Both the position numbers and the translations under genes were made by a program. From positions 111,995-175,994 of the forward strand of contig NZ_JAOTEN010000005.1 of assembly GCF_025628965.1 (NCBI RefSeq): 64,000 nucleotides of DNA, written 5' to 3'. The notes under the pieces are model-generated. The model was not told the origin of the DNA. It made no database searches and was given only the letters and a program-made list of their open reading frames with translations. This DNA is from Chryseobacterium gilvum (lineage in GTDB: Bacteria > Bacteroidota > Bacteroidia > Flavobacteriales > Weeksellaceae). Below, in pieces: positions 9,076-19,162 of this stretch; within the stretch, counting starts at the first letter, position 1, and each line of letters starts with the position of its first letter.

Positions 9076-12000
9076 ATGAAGAAATTTTTTACTTATTTGA
9101 TTCTTCTGATGTGTTTGATTGATGTAGGCTTTATGCCCAAACTATTCGGTCAGACAGCTGCTACATTACCCTATACGCAGAATTTTTCGACGGGTAATGA
9201 TCTTACTTTTATCAATGGATCAGCAACCAACAAATGGGTAGTAGGATCTGCAACAGGAAATGCTGCAAATTCTATGTATGTTTCAAATGATAATGGAACT
9301 ACCAATGCGTATACCAACACAGCAACAAGTGTGGTCTTCGCTTACAGGGATATTACAATTCCTGCAGGAGCTACAAATGCAACTTTTTCTTTCGATTGGA
9401 AAGGCGTAGGAGAAGGTGGTTATGACTATTTGAGAGTTTGGCTGGTGCCTGCAACTTTTACGCCTACTAGTGGAACACAGATTACCGCAGGAGGGGGCAG
9501 AATCCAAGTTGGAGGAGATCTTAATCAGCAGACTACATGGCAGAATTATAATACAACAGCTTTAAATATAAGTACTTTCGCCGGAAGTACAATGCGTCTT
9601 GTTTTTGAATGGAGAAATGATGATATTGTGGGAACAAGCCCAGCGGCTGCCGTTGATAATATTTCTCTTTTAATTCCAACGTGTGTGGTGCCTTCAGCTT
9701 TAGTTGTACCTACTATTACGCCTAACAGTGCTACACTCGGATGGACTGCACCAAGCCCTGCACCGGCAAACGGCTACGAATATTATTATTCTACAAGCAG
9801 CACACCACCGGTTGCCGCAACGGCGGGAACTGCAATTTCAGGAACTTCTGTGAGTTTATCTCCATTGGTACCAGGAACTACCTATTACTGGTGGGTAAGA
9901 GCGGTATGTTCTGCAACAGATAAAAGTACTTGGGCAGCCGGCCCTGCATTCACGCCGGGACAAATTGGTTCTGGTACCGGAACAACAGGAAACTTACCGG
10001 TATATTCGTGCTACGGATATAACTACTCCCAACAAATATACACTGCTGCAGAAGTAGCAGGAGCGGTGGGAACCAATAACTATATTACGTCAATCAGATT
10101 TTATGTATCTGCGACAGCAGCTACCCAGGCTAATTACAACCAATGGGTAGTTTATATGGGGAATACGACTCAGGCAAATTTTGCTACGACAACCAGTTGG
10201 GTGCCTTTAGCGAATATGTCTCAGGTTTATTCCGGAACATTACCAAATATGACAAGCGGTACCTGGGTAGAAATCCCGTTAAGTACACCGTTTTTATGGA
10301 ATGGGACCAGCAATATTGTAATTGCGGTTGACGAAAATGTTGCAGGATATTCATGTACTGCAAACTGGGGAAGTTATGCTGCAGGTACCAATAGAGGTAT
10401 TTTGTATTATAATGATACTACAAATCCTAATCCTGCAAGCCCACCAACTGCGAGCAGCAGATATTCTGACATTCCTAGAGTTCAGCTGGTAGGAGTAAAC
10501 TTACAACCTTGTACAACAGCTCCTCCTGCGAATATTGTCGTTAATAATTTAACACCTACAAGTGCTACAGTTTCTTGGACACCTTCTTTGGGAGCTACAT
10601 ACGTTGTAAGATATAGAGTAGCGCCAAGCGGACCTTGGATAACCGTAAATGTTACAGCACCTTTATCCAATAGCTACACGATTACTGGTTTAAATGAAAC
10701 TACTCAATACGAAGTTCAGGTTGCTACAGTATGTGGTGGTACTACAGGAGCATTCTCTGCAAGTTCTACCTTTACTACACCTGCAATATCTTATTGTACA
10801 GCCGGACCTACAAGTACTACGGTTTACGAATATATGTCTAACGTAACGGTAACGCCTAATGGATTGGCACCTATGGTGAGTAACTCATCTACGCCTCCGC
10901 CATTCTATACCGATTATTCTGCTGATCCTACAAGATTGGTTACGTTAATCAGAGGTCAGGCTAATAACAGCATTTCGGTGACAAAAATATGGCCGGGAAC
11001 TTCTTACAGTGCCGGTACGAAAGCCTGGATTGACTGGAACAGAAACGGAATTTTTGAAACTACTGAAGTAGTTCTCGATTCTCCTTCCAATACAACATCT
11101 GTAGTAAATAATACTTTCACAGTTCCTACCCTTGCTCAAGGAGTATATGCGGGAACCCAGAATATTAAAATGAGAGTGATATTGCAGGAAGGAGGTACTC
11201 CTAATGCATGTGGTACATTTACTTGGGGTGAAGTTGAAGATTACAACGTACGACTAATAGATCTGTTACCTTGTACAACAGCACCACCAACCAACGTAAC
11301 GGTTTCTAATCTTACAGCAACTACTGCCGATGTATCTTGGTTACCTACTGCAGGAGCTACTTATATTATCAGATGGAGAGTAGGTGCTACAGGTGCTTGG
11401 TTGCCAAGTGCAGCAGGTTTGACATTACCTGCAGGGCAAAGTTACTACACTATTACAGGTCTTACAGAACAGACCGGTTATCAGGTTCAGATTGCAACAA
11501 TTTGTAGCGGAACTACAGGAGCGTTTGGGGCATCTACAACATTCACTACGCCTACCTTATCATATTGTCCTATGACAGGAACAGGAACTAATGATTACAT
11601 CTCGAATGTAACGGTTACTCCTACCAATCTTCCTGTGATGAACAATACATCTGTTCAGACAAATTATATTAGTTATACTACTCCGGCAACCTTAATCAAT
11701 TTAGAAATAGGTTCTGCAAATAATAAAATATCTGTATCTAAAAGCTGGGTTGGTTCTACGTACAGTGATGCGGTTTCTGCATGGATTGATTATAACAGAA
11801 ACGGATTCTTTGAAACTACGGAACAGATTTTAAATTCTGCGGCAAGTACGGTGACCCCAATAACGAACCTGAATTTCACAGTTCCTGCCGGTGCCTATAA
11901 CGGACCTTTAAATACGACAATGAGAGTGGTATTGAAACGTACAAGTGCACCTGTTTTATGCCAGAATGCAACCGATGGTGAAGTTGAAGATTATGCGGTA

Positions 12001-13554
12001 AAATTAAGACCGTGCAGCAATGCAACACCTGGAGCACCTACATTTAGTGCGGTTACGCATAATTCAGCAACGATTAACTGGACAGGAGCAACAAATAATC
12101 TTAATTATATATTACAATATAGAGTTCAGGGAACTACTACATGGACAAGTGTAAACGTATCTACTCTTGCAGGTAACCCGCCTATTACCATTACAGGTTT
12201 AACTCCTGCTACAACGTATGAAGTACAGGTTGCGGCGATTTGTGGAGCAACACCCGGAACGTATACTGCAATTAAAACATTTAAGACAAGATGTGATCCT
12301 ACACCTCCAAATGTTACGGTAACAAATATAACTTCTACTTCGGCAGTAATTACATGGAACCCACTTGTACCAAGTGCAACCTATGTATTGCGATGGAGAA
12401 TTGTAGGAACAACAACATGGAATAATGTAACATTGCCATTGCCTCCTGCAAATACATACACACTTACAGGACTGAGTTCTTTTGTAACATATGAAGTTCA
12501 GGTTGCAAATATCTGTAACGGTGAAACTACGCCAAATACGTACTCAAATCCACAAGTATTTACGACTGTAAGAATTTGTGAGTTACCTCCTCCAGGACTT
12601 ACGATCTCAGCAATTACACCTACCAGTGCAGTTGTTAACTGGGATGCTTTCCCTGGTGCAACTTATATGTTAAGATATAGAAAAGTAGGTATTCCGAGCT
12701 GGACTACAATTCCGGTGGCTACGAATACCTATACATTGACAGGATTGCTAGAATTGACAAAATATGAAATGCAGGTAGTGAATATTTGTAATGGAACTCC
12801 GGGTAACTATACTCCTCCATACTTCTTTACTACGCCTACAATTACATATTGCCAGATGTCTTCTTCTGCTTCTGCATCAGATTATATCTCTAAAGTTAAA
12901 GTAACGCCTAATGGTAAACCTGTAATGGAAAGTAACACACTTGCATCAAACTATTCAGATTTCACAGGAGTTCCTGCGAAGTTTATAGAAATGATTCAGG
13001 GGTCTGCAGATAATCAGATTTCTATAGAGAAGAAAACCGGTGCTACAACCAATACCGGAGTAGCAGTCTGGATCGATTTTAACAGAAATGGTTATTTTGA
13101 TATTAATGAAAAAGTATTTTCTTCAGGTCCAAATACCAATGCTACGGTTAACGGAACATTTAATGTACCAGCGGATGCTTATGTAAGCAACACCAATTTC
13201 CAATATGTAGTAATGAGAGTGGCGATGCAGAAAGACGGAATTCCTGTAAACTGTACCAACTTCCAGACTGGTGAGGTTGAAGATTATACAGTAAGAATTT
13301 CTAAGGTTCCTGTGGTTAATCCTATTAACCAAACCGATATCTTGATTTATCCTAACCCGGTAAGTTCAATATTAAACGTTAAAAATATCAGCAAAAAAGC
13401 AAATTATAAAATTTATACTGCTGGTGGACAACTCGTATCAAGCGGAGTAATCTTAAATAATAAGATTGACGTAAGCAAGTTGATTAACGGATTATATGTA
13501 TTGGATATTGAAGACGCTCAAGGATCTATACAGAAGAAATTTATTAAAGAATAA
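9076..13554 (+). CDS. Giant multi-domain FN3/GEVED surface protein, T9SS type A
   Basis: A 1492-residue secreted protein. A signal peptide (first about 25 residues, ending FGQ) is followed by a jelly-roll/adhesin-type domain (about 28-200, ending AAAVDNISLLIP). Six fibronectin type III domains start at about 203, 478, 732, 979, 1072 and 1169, each with an SATVSW-like and a YEVQV-like strand. A beta domain lies at about 300-470. Three GEVED domains (about 572-727, 828-975, 1258-1407) each end in GEVEDYxV and contain a WIDxNRNGxF Ca-binding-like loop. The last 70 residues (ILIYPNPVSSILNVK onward) are a T9SS type A signal. No catalytic motif is visible, so an adhesive or structural role at the cell surface is inferred. 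The domain repeats suggest growth by internal duplication. Confidence 0.88.
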   Translation: MKKFFTYLILLMCLIDVGFMPKLFGQTAATLPYTQNFSTGNDLTFINGSATNKWVVGSATGNAANSMYVSNDNGTTNAYTNTATSVVFAYRDITIPAGATNATFSFDWKGVGEGGYDYLRVWLVPATFTPTSGTQITAGGGRIQVGGDLNQQTTWQNYNTTALNISTFAGSTMRLVFEWRNDDIVGTSPAAAVDNISLLIPTCVVPSALVVPTITPNSATLGWTAPSPAPANGYEYYYSTSSTPPVAATAGTAISGTSVSLSPLVPGTTYYWWVRAVCSATDKSTWAAGPAFTPGQIGSGTGTTGNLPVYSCYGYNYSQQIYTAAEVAGAVGTNNYITSIRFYVSATAATQANYNQWVVYMGNTTQANFATTTSWVPLANMSQVYSGTLPNMTSGTWVEIPLSTPFLWNGTSNIVIAVDENVAGYSCTANWGSYAAGTNRGILYYNDTTNPNPASPPTASSRYSDIPRVQLVGVNLQPCTTAPPANIVVNNLTPTSATVSWTPSLGATYVVRYRVAPSGPWITVNVTAPLSNSYTITGLNETTQYEVQVATVCGGTTGAFSASSTFTTPAISYCTAGPTSTTVYEYMSNVTVTPNGLAPMVSNSSTPPPFYTDYSADPTRLVTLIRGQANNSISVTKIWPGTSYSAGTKAWIDWNRNGIFETTEVVLDSPSNTTSVVNNTFTVPTLAQGVYAGTQNIKMRVILQEGGTPNACGTFTWGEVEDYNVRLIDLLPCTTAPPTNVTVSNLTATTADVSWLPTAGATYIIRWRVGATGAWLPSAAGLTLPAGQSYYTITGLTEQTGYQVQIATICSGTTGAFGASTTFTTPTLSYCPMTGTGTNDYISNVTVTPTNLPVMNNTSVQTNYISYTTPATLINLEIGSANNKISVSKSWVGSTYSDAVSAWIDYNRNGFFETTEQILNSAASTVTPITNLNFTVPAGAYNGPLNTTMRVVLKRTSAPVLCQNATDGEVEDYAVKLRPCSNATPGAPTFSAVTHNSATINWTGATNNLNYILQYRVQGTTTWTSVNVSTLAGNPPITITGLTPATTYEVQVAAICGATPGTYTAIKTFKTRCDPTPPNVTVTNITSTSAVITWNPLVPSATYVLRWRIVGTTTWNNVTLPLPPANTYTLTGLSSFVTYEVQVANICNGETTPNTYSNPQVFTTVRICELPPPGLTISAITPTSAVVNWDAFPGATYMLRYRKVGIPSWTTIPVATNTYTLTGLLELTKYEMQVVNICNGTPGNYTPPYFFTTPTITYCQMSSSASASDYISKVKVTPNGKPVMESNTLASNYSDFTGVPAKFIEMIQGSADNQISIEKKTGATTNTGVAVWIDFNRNGYFDINEKVFSSGPNTNATVNGTFNVPADAYVSNTNFQYVVMRVAMQKDGIPVNCTNFQTGEVEDYTVRISKVPVVNPINQTDILIYPNPVSSILNVKNISKKANYKIYTAGGQLVSSGVILNNKIDVSKLINGLYVLDIEDAQGSIQKKFIKE

Positions 13555-13570
13555 TCAATAATTTTAAAGG

Positions 13571-13608
13571 AAATAAGCTCTCAGAAATGAGAGCTTATTT
13601 TTTTTTTG
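13571..13608 (+). terminator. Rho-independent terminator of the FN3/GEVED gene
   Basis: A perfect 13-base stem (AAATAAGCTCTCA / TGAGAGCTTATTT) with a GAAA tetraloop is followed by a long T run. Confidence 0.9.
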
Positions 13609-13617
13609 TTTTAAGGT

Positions 13618-13646
13618 AAAAAAAGCCGCAGTTATTGCGGCTTTTT
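13618..13646 (-). terminator. Terminator of the ruvB-coaE gene group (can act in both directions)
   Basis: AAAAAGCCGCA / TGCGGCTTTTT with a five-base loop. The A run on one side and T run on the other let it serve either strand; it abuts the coaE stop codon. Confidence 0.8.
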
Positions 13647-14274
13647 ATTCAATTTCGAAAATGATCCTTTCAGTTTGTTCTCTCAGATCATCAATATTGG
13701 TGTTGTTATAGATAATGTAGTCTGCCAGTTTTATTTTGTCTTTTTCAGGCATTTGCTTTTCAATGACAGACTGTACTTCACGGTAGGTTTTAGCATCTCT
13801 GTCCATCACTCTTTTAATTCGGATATTATCTTCAGCAGTAACCAAAAGTGACTTATAGCACTCCTTATGAAGCTTTAATTCGAATAATAAAGCCGTTTCT
13901 TTAAAGATCAGATATTTAGTCTGCTGCGAAACCCATTTTTCAAAATCCACACGTACGGCGGGATGAATGATGCTGTTTAACTGTAAAAGCAATTCTTCAT
14001 CATTAAAAACTTTTTGCCCTACATATTTTCTGTTGTACAATTCATTTTCATCATAAGAATCGCTGCCTAAAAGATCCTTAATTCTACTTTTGAGCGCTTC
14101 ATCATCATTTACAATTGTTTTTGCTCTTTCATCAGAATAATACACAGGAAATCCGCAGTTTTCAATACACTTTGCCACTGTAGTTTTTCCGGAGCCGATA
14201 CCACCTGTAAGACCGATGATCTTGGGGCCGGGTTCAGATTCCTGAGCTGTTGTTTCTGAATTTAAATCTTCCAT
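13645..14274 (-). CDS. coaE: Dephospho-CoA kinase
   Basis: This enzyme phosphorylates the ribose 3'-hydroxyl of dephospho-CoA, the last step of coenzyme A synthesis in the cytoplasm. The P-loop GLTGGIGSGKTTVAK lies near residue 25, followed by the family motif YYSDERAK and a lid region DRDAKTYREV. I chose the ATG at 14274; a TTG at 14280 in frame would overlap the upstream stop codon by three bases. The N-terminus carries about 18 acidic/polar residues before the P-loop. The gene begins two bases after the stop of the MBL-fold gene, so the two are probably translated from one mRNA. Confidence 0.92.
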   Translation of the reverse strand: MEDLNSETTAQESEPGPKIIGLTGGIGSGKTTVAKCIENCGFPVYYSDERAKTIVNDDEALKSRIKDLLGSDSYDENELYNRKYVGQKVFNDEELLLQLNSIIHPAVRVDFEKWVSQQTKYLIFKETALLFELKLHKECYKSLLVTAEDNIRIKRVMDRDAKTYREVQSVIEKQMPEKDKIKLADYIIYNNTNIDDLREQTERIIFEIE

Positions 14275-14276
14275 AA

Positions 14277-15143
14277 TCAATATCCAAAAACTTCATTAAA
14301 GCTGAATGTTTCATCAAGACGTATCCCTTTTTCAGTCATTTTCAGACTTGCCAATTCGTGATGAGCATCATGTTCAAAAAACAACAGATAATCATTATCA
14401 ATACATTGTTTCAAAAATTTCGCTTTTTCTTCTACCGTTAGAAGAGGTCTTGTATCATATCCCATTACATAAACCTGAGGAATATGTCCTGCAGTAGGAA
14501 TGAGGTCGGCAGCAAAAACAATCGTTTTTTCCTGGTACTGAATGACCGGAAGCATTTGTTTCTCAGTATGGCCGTCAACAAAAATGACATCCATTTTCAA
14601 ATCAGGTTCAAAACCGTAATTTCCGGTTTTCGGAAGAGAAAGAAAGTTGAGCTGCCCGCTTTCCTGTATCGGAAGAATATTTTCTTTTAAAAAACTTGCT
14701 TTTTCTCTGGGATTGGGTTCCGTTGCCCATTTCCAGTGATTTTCGTTGGTCCAGAACTGTGCATTTTTAAATGCAGGGCGGTAGCCGGATCTGTCATCAT
14801 TCCATTCAATAGCGCCACCGCAGTGGTCGAAATGAAGGTGGGTGAAGAACACATCAGTAATATCTTCTTTTACAAAGCCGTATTTTTTTAAGTTTTTATC
14901 TAAACTGTCATCACCCCACAACGAATAATGGCCAAAGAACTTTTCATCCTGTTTATTTCCAAGTCCGCAATCAATCAGGATAAGCTTTTTACCGTCTTCG
15001 ATAAGGAGAGACCGTGTTCCGAGTTCGATTAAATTTTTCTCATCTGCCGGATTCGTTTTTTCCCATAGACTTTTCGGAACAACACCAAACATGGCACCGC
15101 CGTCCAGCTTGAATTTTCCGCATTGTAAAGGATATAGTTTCAT
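14277..15143 (-). CDS. MBL-fold metallo-hydrolase
   Basis: A 288-residue metallo-beta-lactamase-fold hydrolase. The zinc-binding motif HLHFDHCGG lies at about residue 105, further ligands are likely in VDGHTEKQ and AADLIP, and a late histidine occurs in EHDAHHEL. The overall pattern resembles lactonase-like MBL proteins (AttM/AiiA group), but the motifs do not fix the substrate. It has no signal peptide, so it is cytoplasmic. It lies three bases downstream of the PaiB-like gene and two bases upstream of coaE, in a minus-strand group that starts at ruvB. A quorum-quenching function is possible but unsupported here. Confidence 0.8.
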   Translation of the reverse strand: MKLYPLQCGKFKLDGGAMFGVVPKSLWEKTNPADEKNLIELGTRSLLIEDGKKLILIDCGLGNKQDEKFFGHYSLWGDDSLDKNLKKYGFVKEDITDVFFTHLHFDHCGGAIEWNDDRSGYRPAFKNAQFWTNENHWKWATEPNPREKASFLKENILPIQESGQLNFLSLPKTGNYGFEPDLKMDVIFVDGHTEKQMLPVIQYQEKTIVFAADLIPTAGHIPQVYVMGYDTRPLLTVEEKAKFLKQCIDNDYLLFFEHDAHHELASLKMTEKGIRLDETFSFNEVFGY

Positions 15144-15146
15144 ATA

Positions 15147-15773
15147 CTATGTTTTATTTTTTTTTCTGTTGATTTGCTTCATTTTTTCGGCAATTTTCTT
15201 TCCATCATCGTCCGAATTTTCCAGCTGGATAATGATATTTTGAAAATCTGTTTCTTTTCTATTCTGGGAAAGCTTTTGTGCAATGAATATTTCAGTCGGT
15301 ATTATTTTTAATCCAAAAGCACCTTTCATTTCTTTTTCAATAAATTCTTTACCCATATCTTTTACCATCATTGGGCATTTTTGCCATTTCTCGTATTTTG
15401 AGGTTAATTTTTCCAAATGATTGTAAAGATCGTCCGAATCCATCAATTCTACTTTTCCATTAACCTGAACGGCTTCATAGTTCCAGGTTGATACATTGAC
15501 GTGATCATACCAACTGCTCGAAATATAAGCGTGGGCACCCAGAAAATCACACAAAACATCATCTCCGTTTTTCAATATTTTTGCCTGCGGATTTGCTCTG
15601 GAAATATGAGTTTCAATATACATGTTTTCCAGATCATCTTCATTCAGCAACATCATAGAATGCGTTGCTCTTATTTTATCAGCAGCGGAGATCAGTAAAG
15701 CGAAGGCATTTTCTCTGATAATTTCTTTCATCAGATTGTAATCTTCACTCCTGTATAATTTTGGGATAAACAT
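15147..15773 (-). CDS. PaiB-like FMN-binding protein
   Basis: A 208-residue protein with the features of the FMN-binding negative transcriptional regulator (PaiB) family: the N-terminal MFIPKLYRSED, ATHSMMLL, the motif THISRANPQ, and ISSSWYDH/VSTWNYEAVQV in the flavin-fold core. In Bacillus PaiB is linked to repression of sporulation and protease genes; most family members are simply split-barrel flavin-binding proteins and their DNA binding is unproven. It lies six bases after ruvB and three before the MBL-fold gene. A regulatory role is inferred from the family name only. Confidence 0.8.
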   Translation of the reverse strand: MFIPKLYRSEDYNLMKEIIRENAFALLISAADKIRATHSMMLLNEDDLENMYIETHISRANPQAKILKNGDDVLCDFLGAHAYISSSWYDHVNVSTWNYEAVQVNGKVELMDSDDLYNHLEKLTSKYEKWQKCPMMVKDMGKEFIEKEMKGAFGLKIIPTEIFIAQKLSQNRKETDFQNIIIQLENSDDDGKKIAEKMKQINRKKNKT

Positions 15774-15779
15774 GATTCG

Positions 15780-16802
15780 TTAAAATAATTCTCCCGGGTT
15801 TCTGGGGATTGCAATATTCAGATGACGGTATGCTTTTTCAGTCACTTCACGGCCTCTTGGCGTTCTGATGATAAATCCTTCCTGAATCAGGAAAGGTTCG
15901 TAGACTTCTTCCAGTGTTTCCGGATTTTCGGCGATAGAAGTTGCCAAAGCAGAAATTCCTACCGGTTTTCCTTTAAAGTTTTCAATCATGACCCGCATGA
16001 TTTTGTTATCCATTTCATCTAGGCCAAACTCGTCTACATTTAAAGAATTTAAAGCATATTTTGTAATCTCTATTTCTATTTCTCCGTTTCCTTTTATTTC
16101 AGCAAAATCGCGTACTCTTCTCAGTAAGGCATTGGCAATTCTCGGGGTTCCGCGGCTTCTTCTGGCAATTTCAATCGCTGCATCTTCATAAATTTTTATT
16201 CCTAAAACCCGCGCACTTCTGATGATAATCATTGAGAGAAGCTCAACACTATAATATTCCAGCCTGCTCTGAATCCCGAATCTTGCCAACATCGGTTTTG
16301 TCAGCATTCCGCTTCTTGTCGTAGCGCCCACTAATGTAAAAGGGTTTAAGCTGATTTGGACACTCCTTGCATTCGGTCCTGTCTCAAGCATGATATCAAT
16401 TTTAAAATCCTCCATTGCAGAATATAAATATTCTTCAACAATGGGTGATAATCTGTGGATTTCATCAATAAAAAGCACATCATTTTCTTCCAGATTGGTA
16501 AGCAAGCCTGCCAAACTTCCGGGTTTGTCAAGAACGGGACCAGAAGTGATTTTACAGTTCACCCCAAGTTCGTTGGCAATAATATTGGATAAGGTCGTTT
16601 TTCCTAAACCGGGTGGCCCGTGTAACAGGACATGATCGAGTGCGCCGCCACGGTTTTTGGCAGCAGCAACGAAAACCTCGAGGTTCTCAAGCGTTTTTCT
16701 TTGTCCGGCAAAATCCTTAAAACTCTGCGGACGAATTTTTTCTTCCTGTATGAGTTCCTCATCGGAATAATTTTCCTTATCAGGATGTAAAAAATCTGGC
16801 AT
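15780..16802 (-). CDS. ruvB: Holliday junction branch-migration helicase RuvB
   Basis: This is the AAA+ motor of the RuvAB complex, which drives branch migration of Holliday junctions during recombination and repair. The N-terminal region reads [15 protein letters not shown]. Walker A is [12 protein letters not shown] (about residue 62), Walker [12 protein letters not shown] (about 113), sensor 1 GATTRSGML, and the arginine-containing [10 protein letters not shown] follows. A winged-helix end ([15 protein letters not shown]) completes the protein. The length of 340 residues is normal. It is the first gene of a minus-strand group with PaiB-like, MBL-fold and coaE genes, and is divergent from hutI across 72 bases. 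Confidence 0.96.
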   Translation of the reverse strand: MPDFLHPDKENYSDEELIQEEKIRPQSFKDFAGQRKTLENLEVFVAAAKNRGGALDHVLLHGPPGLGKTTLSNIIANELGVNCKITSGPVLDKPGSLAGLLTNLEENDVLFIDEIHRLSPIVEEYLYSAMEDFKIDIMLETGPNARSVQISLNPFTLVGATTRSGMLTKPMLARFGIQSRLEYYSVELLSMIIIRSARVLGIKIYEDAAIEIARRSRGTPRIANALLRRVRDFAEIKGNGEIEIEITKYALNSLNVDEFGLDEMDNKIMRVMIENFKGKPVGISALATSIAENPETLEEVYEPFLIQEGFIIRTPRGREVTEKAYRHLNIAIPRNPGELF

Positions 16803-16874
16803 TAATTCATTTCATTTACTTCAAAGATAGCAAATTTAGGTCAAGTCTGAAATTGTATTTGTAATTTAGCAAGC

Positions 16875-18098
16875 ATGAAATTAGTAGGACCATTTAAGCA
16901 AATTATAACACTTGCCCATCTTTCTCTGAGAGGCAAATTATCGGATGATCAGCTTGAAATTATCACAGATGGAGGTATTTTAATACAAGACAACAAAATT
17001 CAGCAGATCGGAAATTTTGAACAATTAAAATCTGAAAATCCATATACCGAGATTGAAGAAATGGAAGGGACACAGGTTGTTCTTCCCGCGTTTATAGATT
17101 CTCACACTCATATTTGTTTCGGCGGAAACCGCGCCAATGATTTTGCCATGCGTAATGCTGGGAAAACCTATCTTGAAATCGCAGAAAGCGGCGGCGGAAT
17201 CTGGAGCTCGGTACAGCATACGAGAAATGCGTCTGAAGAGGAATTGTTAAAAACTTTATTAGAAAGAATTACTATTTTAATTTCATTAGGAATTACGACA
17301 ATAGAAGTAAAAAGCGGGTATGGATTAGACATTGAAAACGAGCTTAAAATGCTCCGTATCATCAAAAAAGCAGGCGAACAGACAGAAGCGACTTTAATTT
17401 CTACCTGTCTCTCTGCTCATCTGAAACCTAAAGATTTTGATGGGGACAACGAAGAATACTTGCAATATATTCTTACCGAAATTTTACCGAAAGTAAAAGA
17501 AGAAAATTTATCAAAGAGAGTTGATATTTTTATTGAAAAGTCGGCTTTTCAGCCGGAGGAAAGTAAAGATTTCTTGATTAAAACTAAAGGTTTAGGTTTT
17601 GAAATTACAGTTCATGCAGACCAGTTTACTCCGGGAAGTTCAAGAATTGCCGTGGAAGTCGGCGCAAAATCTGCTGATCATCTGGAAGCAACTATTAATG
17701 AAGATATTGAGTTTTTAGCACAATCGGATACGGTTGCTACAGCATTACCGGGTGCGAGTTTAGGATTGGGAGAAAAATTTACACCGGCAAGAAAATTGCT
17801 GGATGCGGGAGCAATTCTGGCAATTGCAAGTGACTGGAATCCGGGTTCCGCACCCATGGGAAATTTAATAACACAAGCTTCCATTTTAGCTACATATGAA
17901 AAGCTGACTACTGCAGAAGTTTTAGCAGGAATGACATTTAGGTCTTCTTTTGCATTAGGTTTGGAAGACCGGGGAAAATTGGAAAATGGTTTAAAAGCTG
18001 ATTTTGTCACGTTCAAAACAGATAATTTTCAGAATATTCTGTATCATCAGGGAAGCCTAAAAGCTGAACATGTATATATCAACGGAAATAAAATTTAA
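16875..18098 (+). CDS. hutI: Imidazolonepropionase
   Basis: This enzyme opens imidazolone-5-propionate to N-formimidoyl-L-glutamate, the third step of histidine degradation. Of 407 residues, the amidohydrolase metal motif FIDSHTHICFGGNRANDF lies near residue 75, followed by the family-specific YLEIAESGGGI, later TVHADQF and the catalytic-aspartate region IASDWNPGSAPMG. It is cytoplasmic. The next gene, 23 bases downstream, is formimidoylglutamase, the following step in the pathway. hutU and hutH are not in this window. Confidence 0.94.
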   Translation: MKLVGPFKQIITLAHLSLRGKLSDDQLEIITDGGILIQDNKIQQIGNFEQLKSENPYTEIEEMEGTQVVLPAFIDSHTHICFGGNRANDFAMRNAGKTYLEIAESGGGIWSSVQHTRNASEEELLKTLLERITILISLGITTIEVKSGYGLDIENELKMLRIIKKAGEQTEATLISTCLSAHLKPKDFDGDNEEYLQYILTEILPKVKEENLSKRVDIFIEKSAFQPEESKDFLIKTKGLGFEITVHADQFTPGSSRIAVEVGAKSADHLEATINEDIEFLAQSDTVATALPGASLGLGEKFTPARKLLDAGAILAIASDWNPGSAPMGNLITQASILATYEKLTTAEVLAGMTFRSSFALGLEDRGKLENGLKADFVTFKTDNFQNILYHQGSLKAEHVYINGNKI

Positions 18099-18121
18099 TT
18101 ACATCACTTATACGTATTAAT

Positions 18122-19036
18122 ATGATTTGGCAAGGCAGATTAGACGGTGAAGAGCTTCTTTACCACAGGATTTTTCAGAGAGTAAAGGAAGAGACGCACT
18201 ATGAAAACATTTCAACGAATGATTTCGTGTTACACGGTTTTGCCGTGGATGAAGGAGTCCGAAGAAATAAAGGCAGAGTGGGTGCAAAAAATGCTCCGGA
18301 TATCATCAGAAAAAATATGGCTAATTTCCCGGTTACCCTTCCTGATTTTTCACTTTTAGATTTTGGAAACATTACCTGTGAAAACGGAAATTTGGAGCAG
18401 ACACAAAATCTACTTGCTGAAAAAGTTTCGCAGGTTTTAACAAAAGGTGGAAAATCCCTGATTTTGGGTGGTGGCCATGAAGTGACTTTTGCCCATTATT
18501 CCGGAATAAAAAAAGCTTTTCCCGGTAAAAAGGTTGGGATTATCAATATTGATGCTCATTTTGACAACAGACAGCCAGAAAGTGGAGTGGGCGCAACTTC
18601 AGGTACAGGATTTTGGCAGATCGCGCAGGAAGGAAATATCCATTCATTACATATAGGGATTCAGAAAAATTCAAATACACTAAAATTATTTGATACTGCC
18701 CATCAATACGGGATGAAATACATTCTTGCAGATGAAATTTTTTTCGAAAACTTACCATCCATTTATCAGCGAATTGATGATTTGCTGGAAGAAGTAGATG
18801 TCGCTTACCTTACAGTTTGTATGGATGTTTTTAATGCTTCGATTGCGCCCGGAGTTTCAGCTTCATCGTATAACGGGATTTTCGCAGATGCCGCATTCAT
18901 GCATTTTTACAGACATATTCTTAAAAATGATAAACTGATCGCATTGGATATCGCAGAAGTGAATCCGGAATTTGATATCCATGAAAGAACATCAAAACTC
19001 GCTGCAAGTCTCGTGAATGAATGGTTTATGATTTAA
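18122..19036 (+). CDS. hutG: Formimidoylglutamase (arginase family)
   Basis: This enzyme hydrolyses N-formimidoyl-L-glutamate to glutamate and formamide, and it completes the pathway with hutI upstream. It is an arginase-fold protein of 304 residues with the manganese-binding motifs LGGGHEVTF (about residue 116), NIDAHFDNRQ (about 142) and the third site VCMDVFNASIAPG (about 238). The context next to hutI favours formimidoylglutamase over arginase or agmatinase. The start is the ATG at 18122. Confidence 0.88.
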   Translation: MIWQGRLDGEELLYHRIFQRVKEETHYENISTNDFVLHGFAVDEGVRRNKGRVGAKNAPDIIRKNMANFPVTLPDFSLLDFGNITCENGNLEQTQNLLAEKVSQVLTKGGKSLILGGGHEVTFAHYSGIKKAFPGKKVGIINIDAHFDNRQPESGVGATSGTGFWQIAQEGNIHSLHIGIQKNSNTLKLFDTAHQYGMKYILADEIFFENLPSIYQRIDDLLEEVDVAYLTVCMDVFNASIAPGVSASSYNGIFADAAFMHFYRHILKNDKLIALDIAEVNPEFDIHERTSKLAASLVNEWFMI

Positions 19037-19162
19037 CAAATTAATGCAAATCATAGAAAGTATCATCATTTAAGAACACTGTAAGTATACAAATTTTTGC
19101 AATTTTGTTGCTTCAGGTAAAAGAAAGAAATTTTTCTTTCCTCAATTATAATTAAGTATTAC

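Noticed and set aside
14277..15773. MBL-fold hydrolase plus PaiB-like protein as a quorum-quenching unit
   Set aside because: The lactonase resemblance rests only on the general HxHxDH fold motif; nothing in the sequence sets the substrate.
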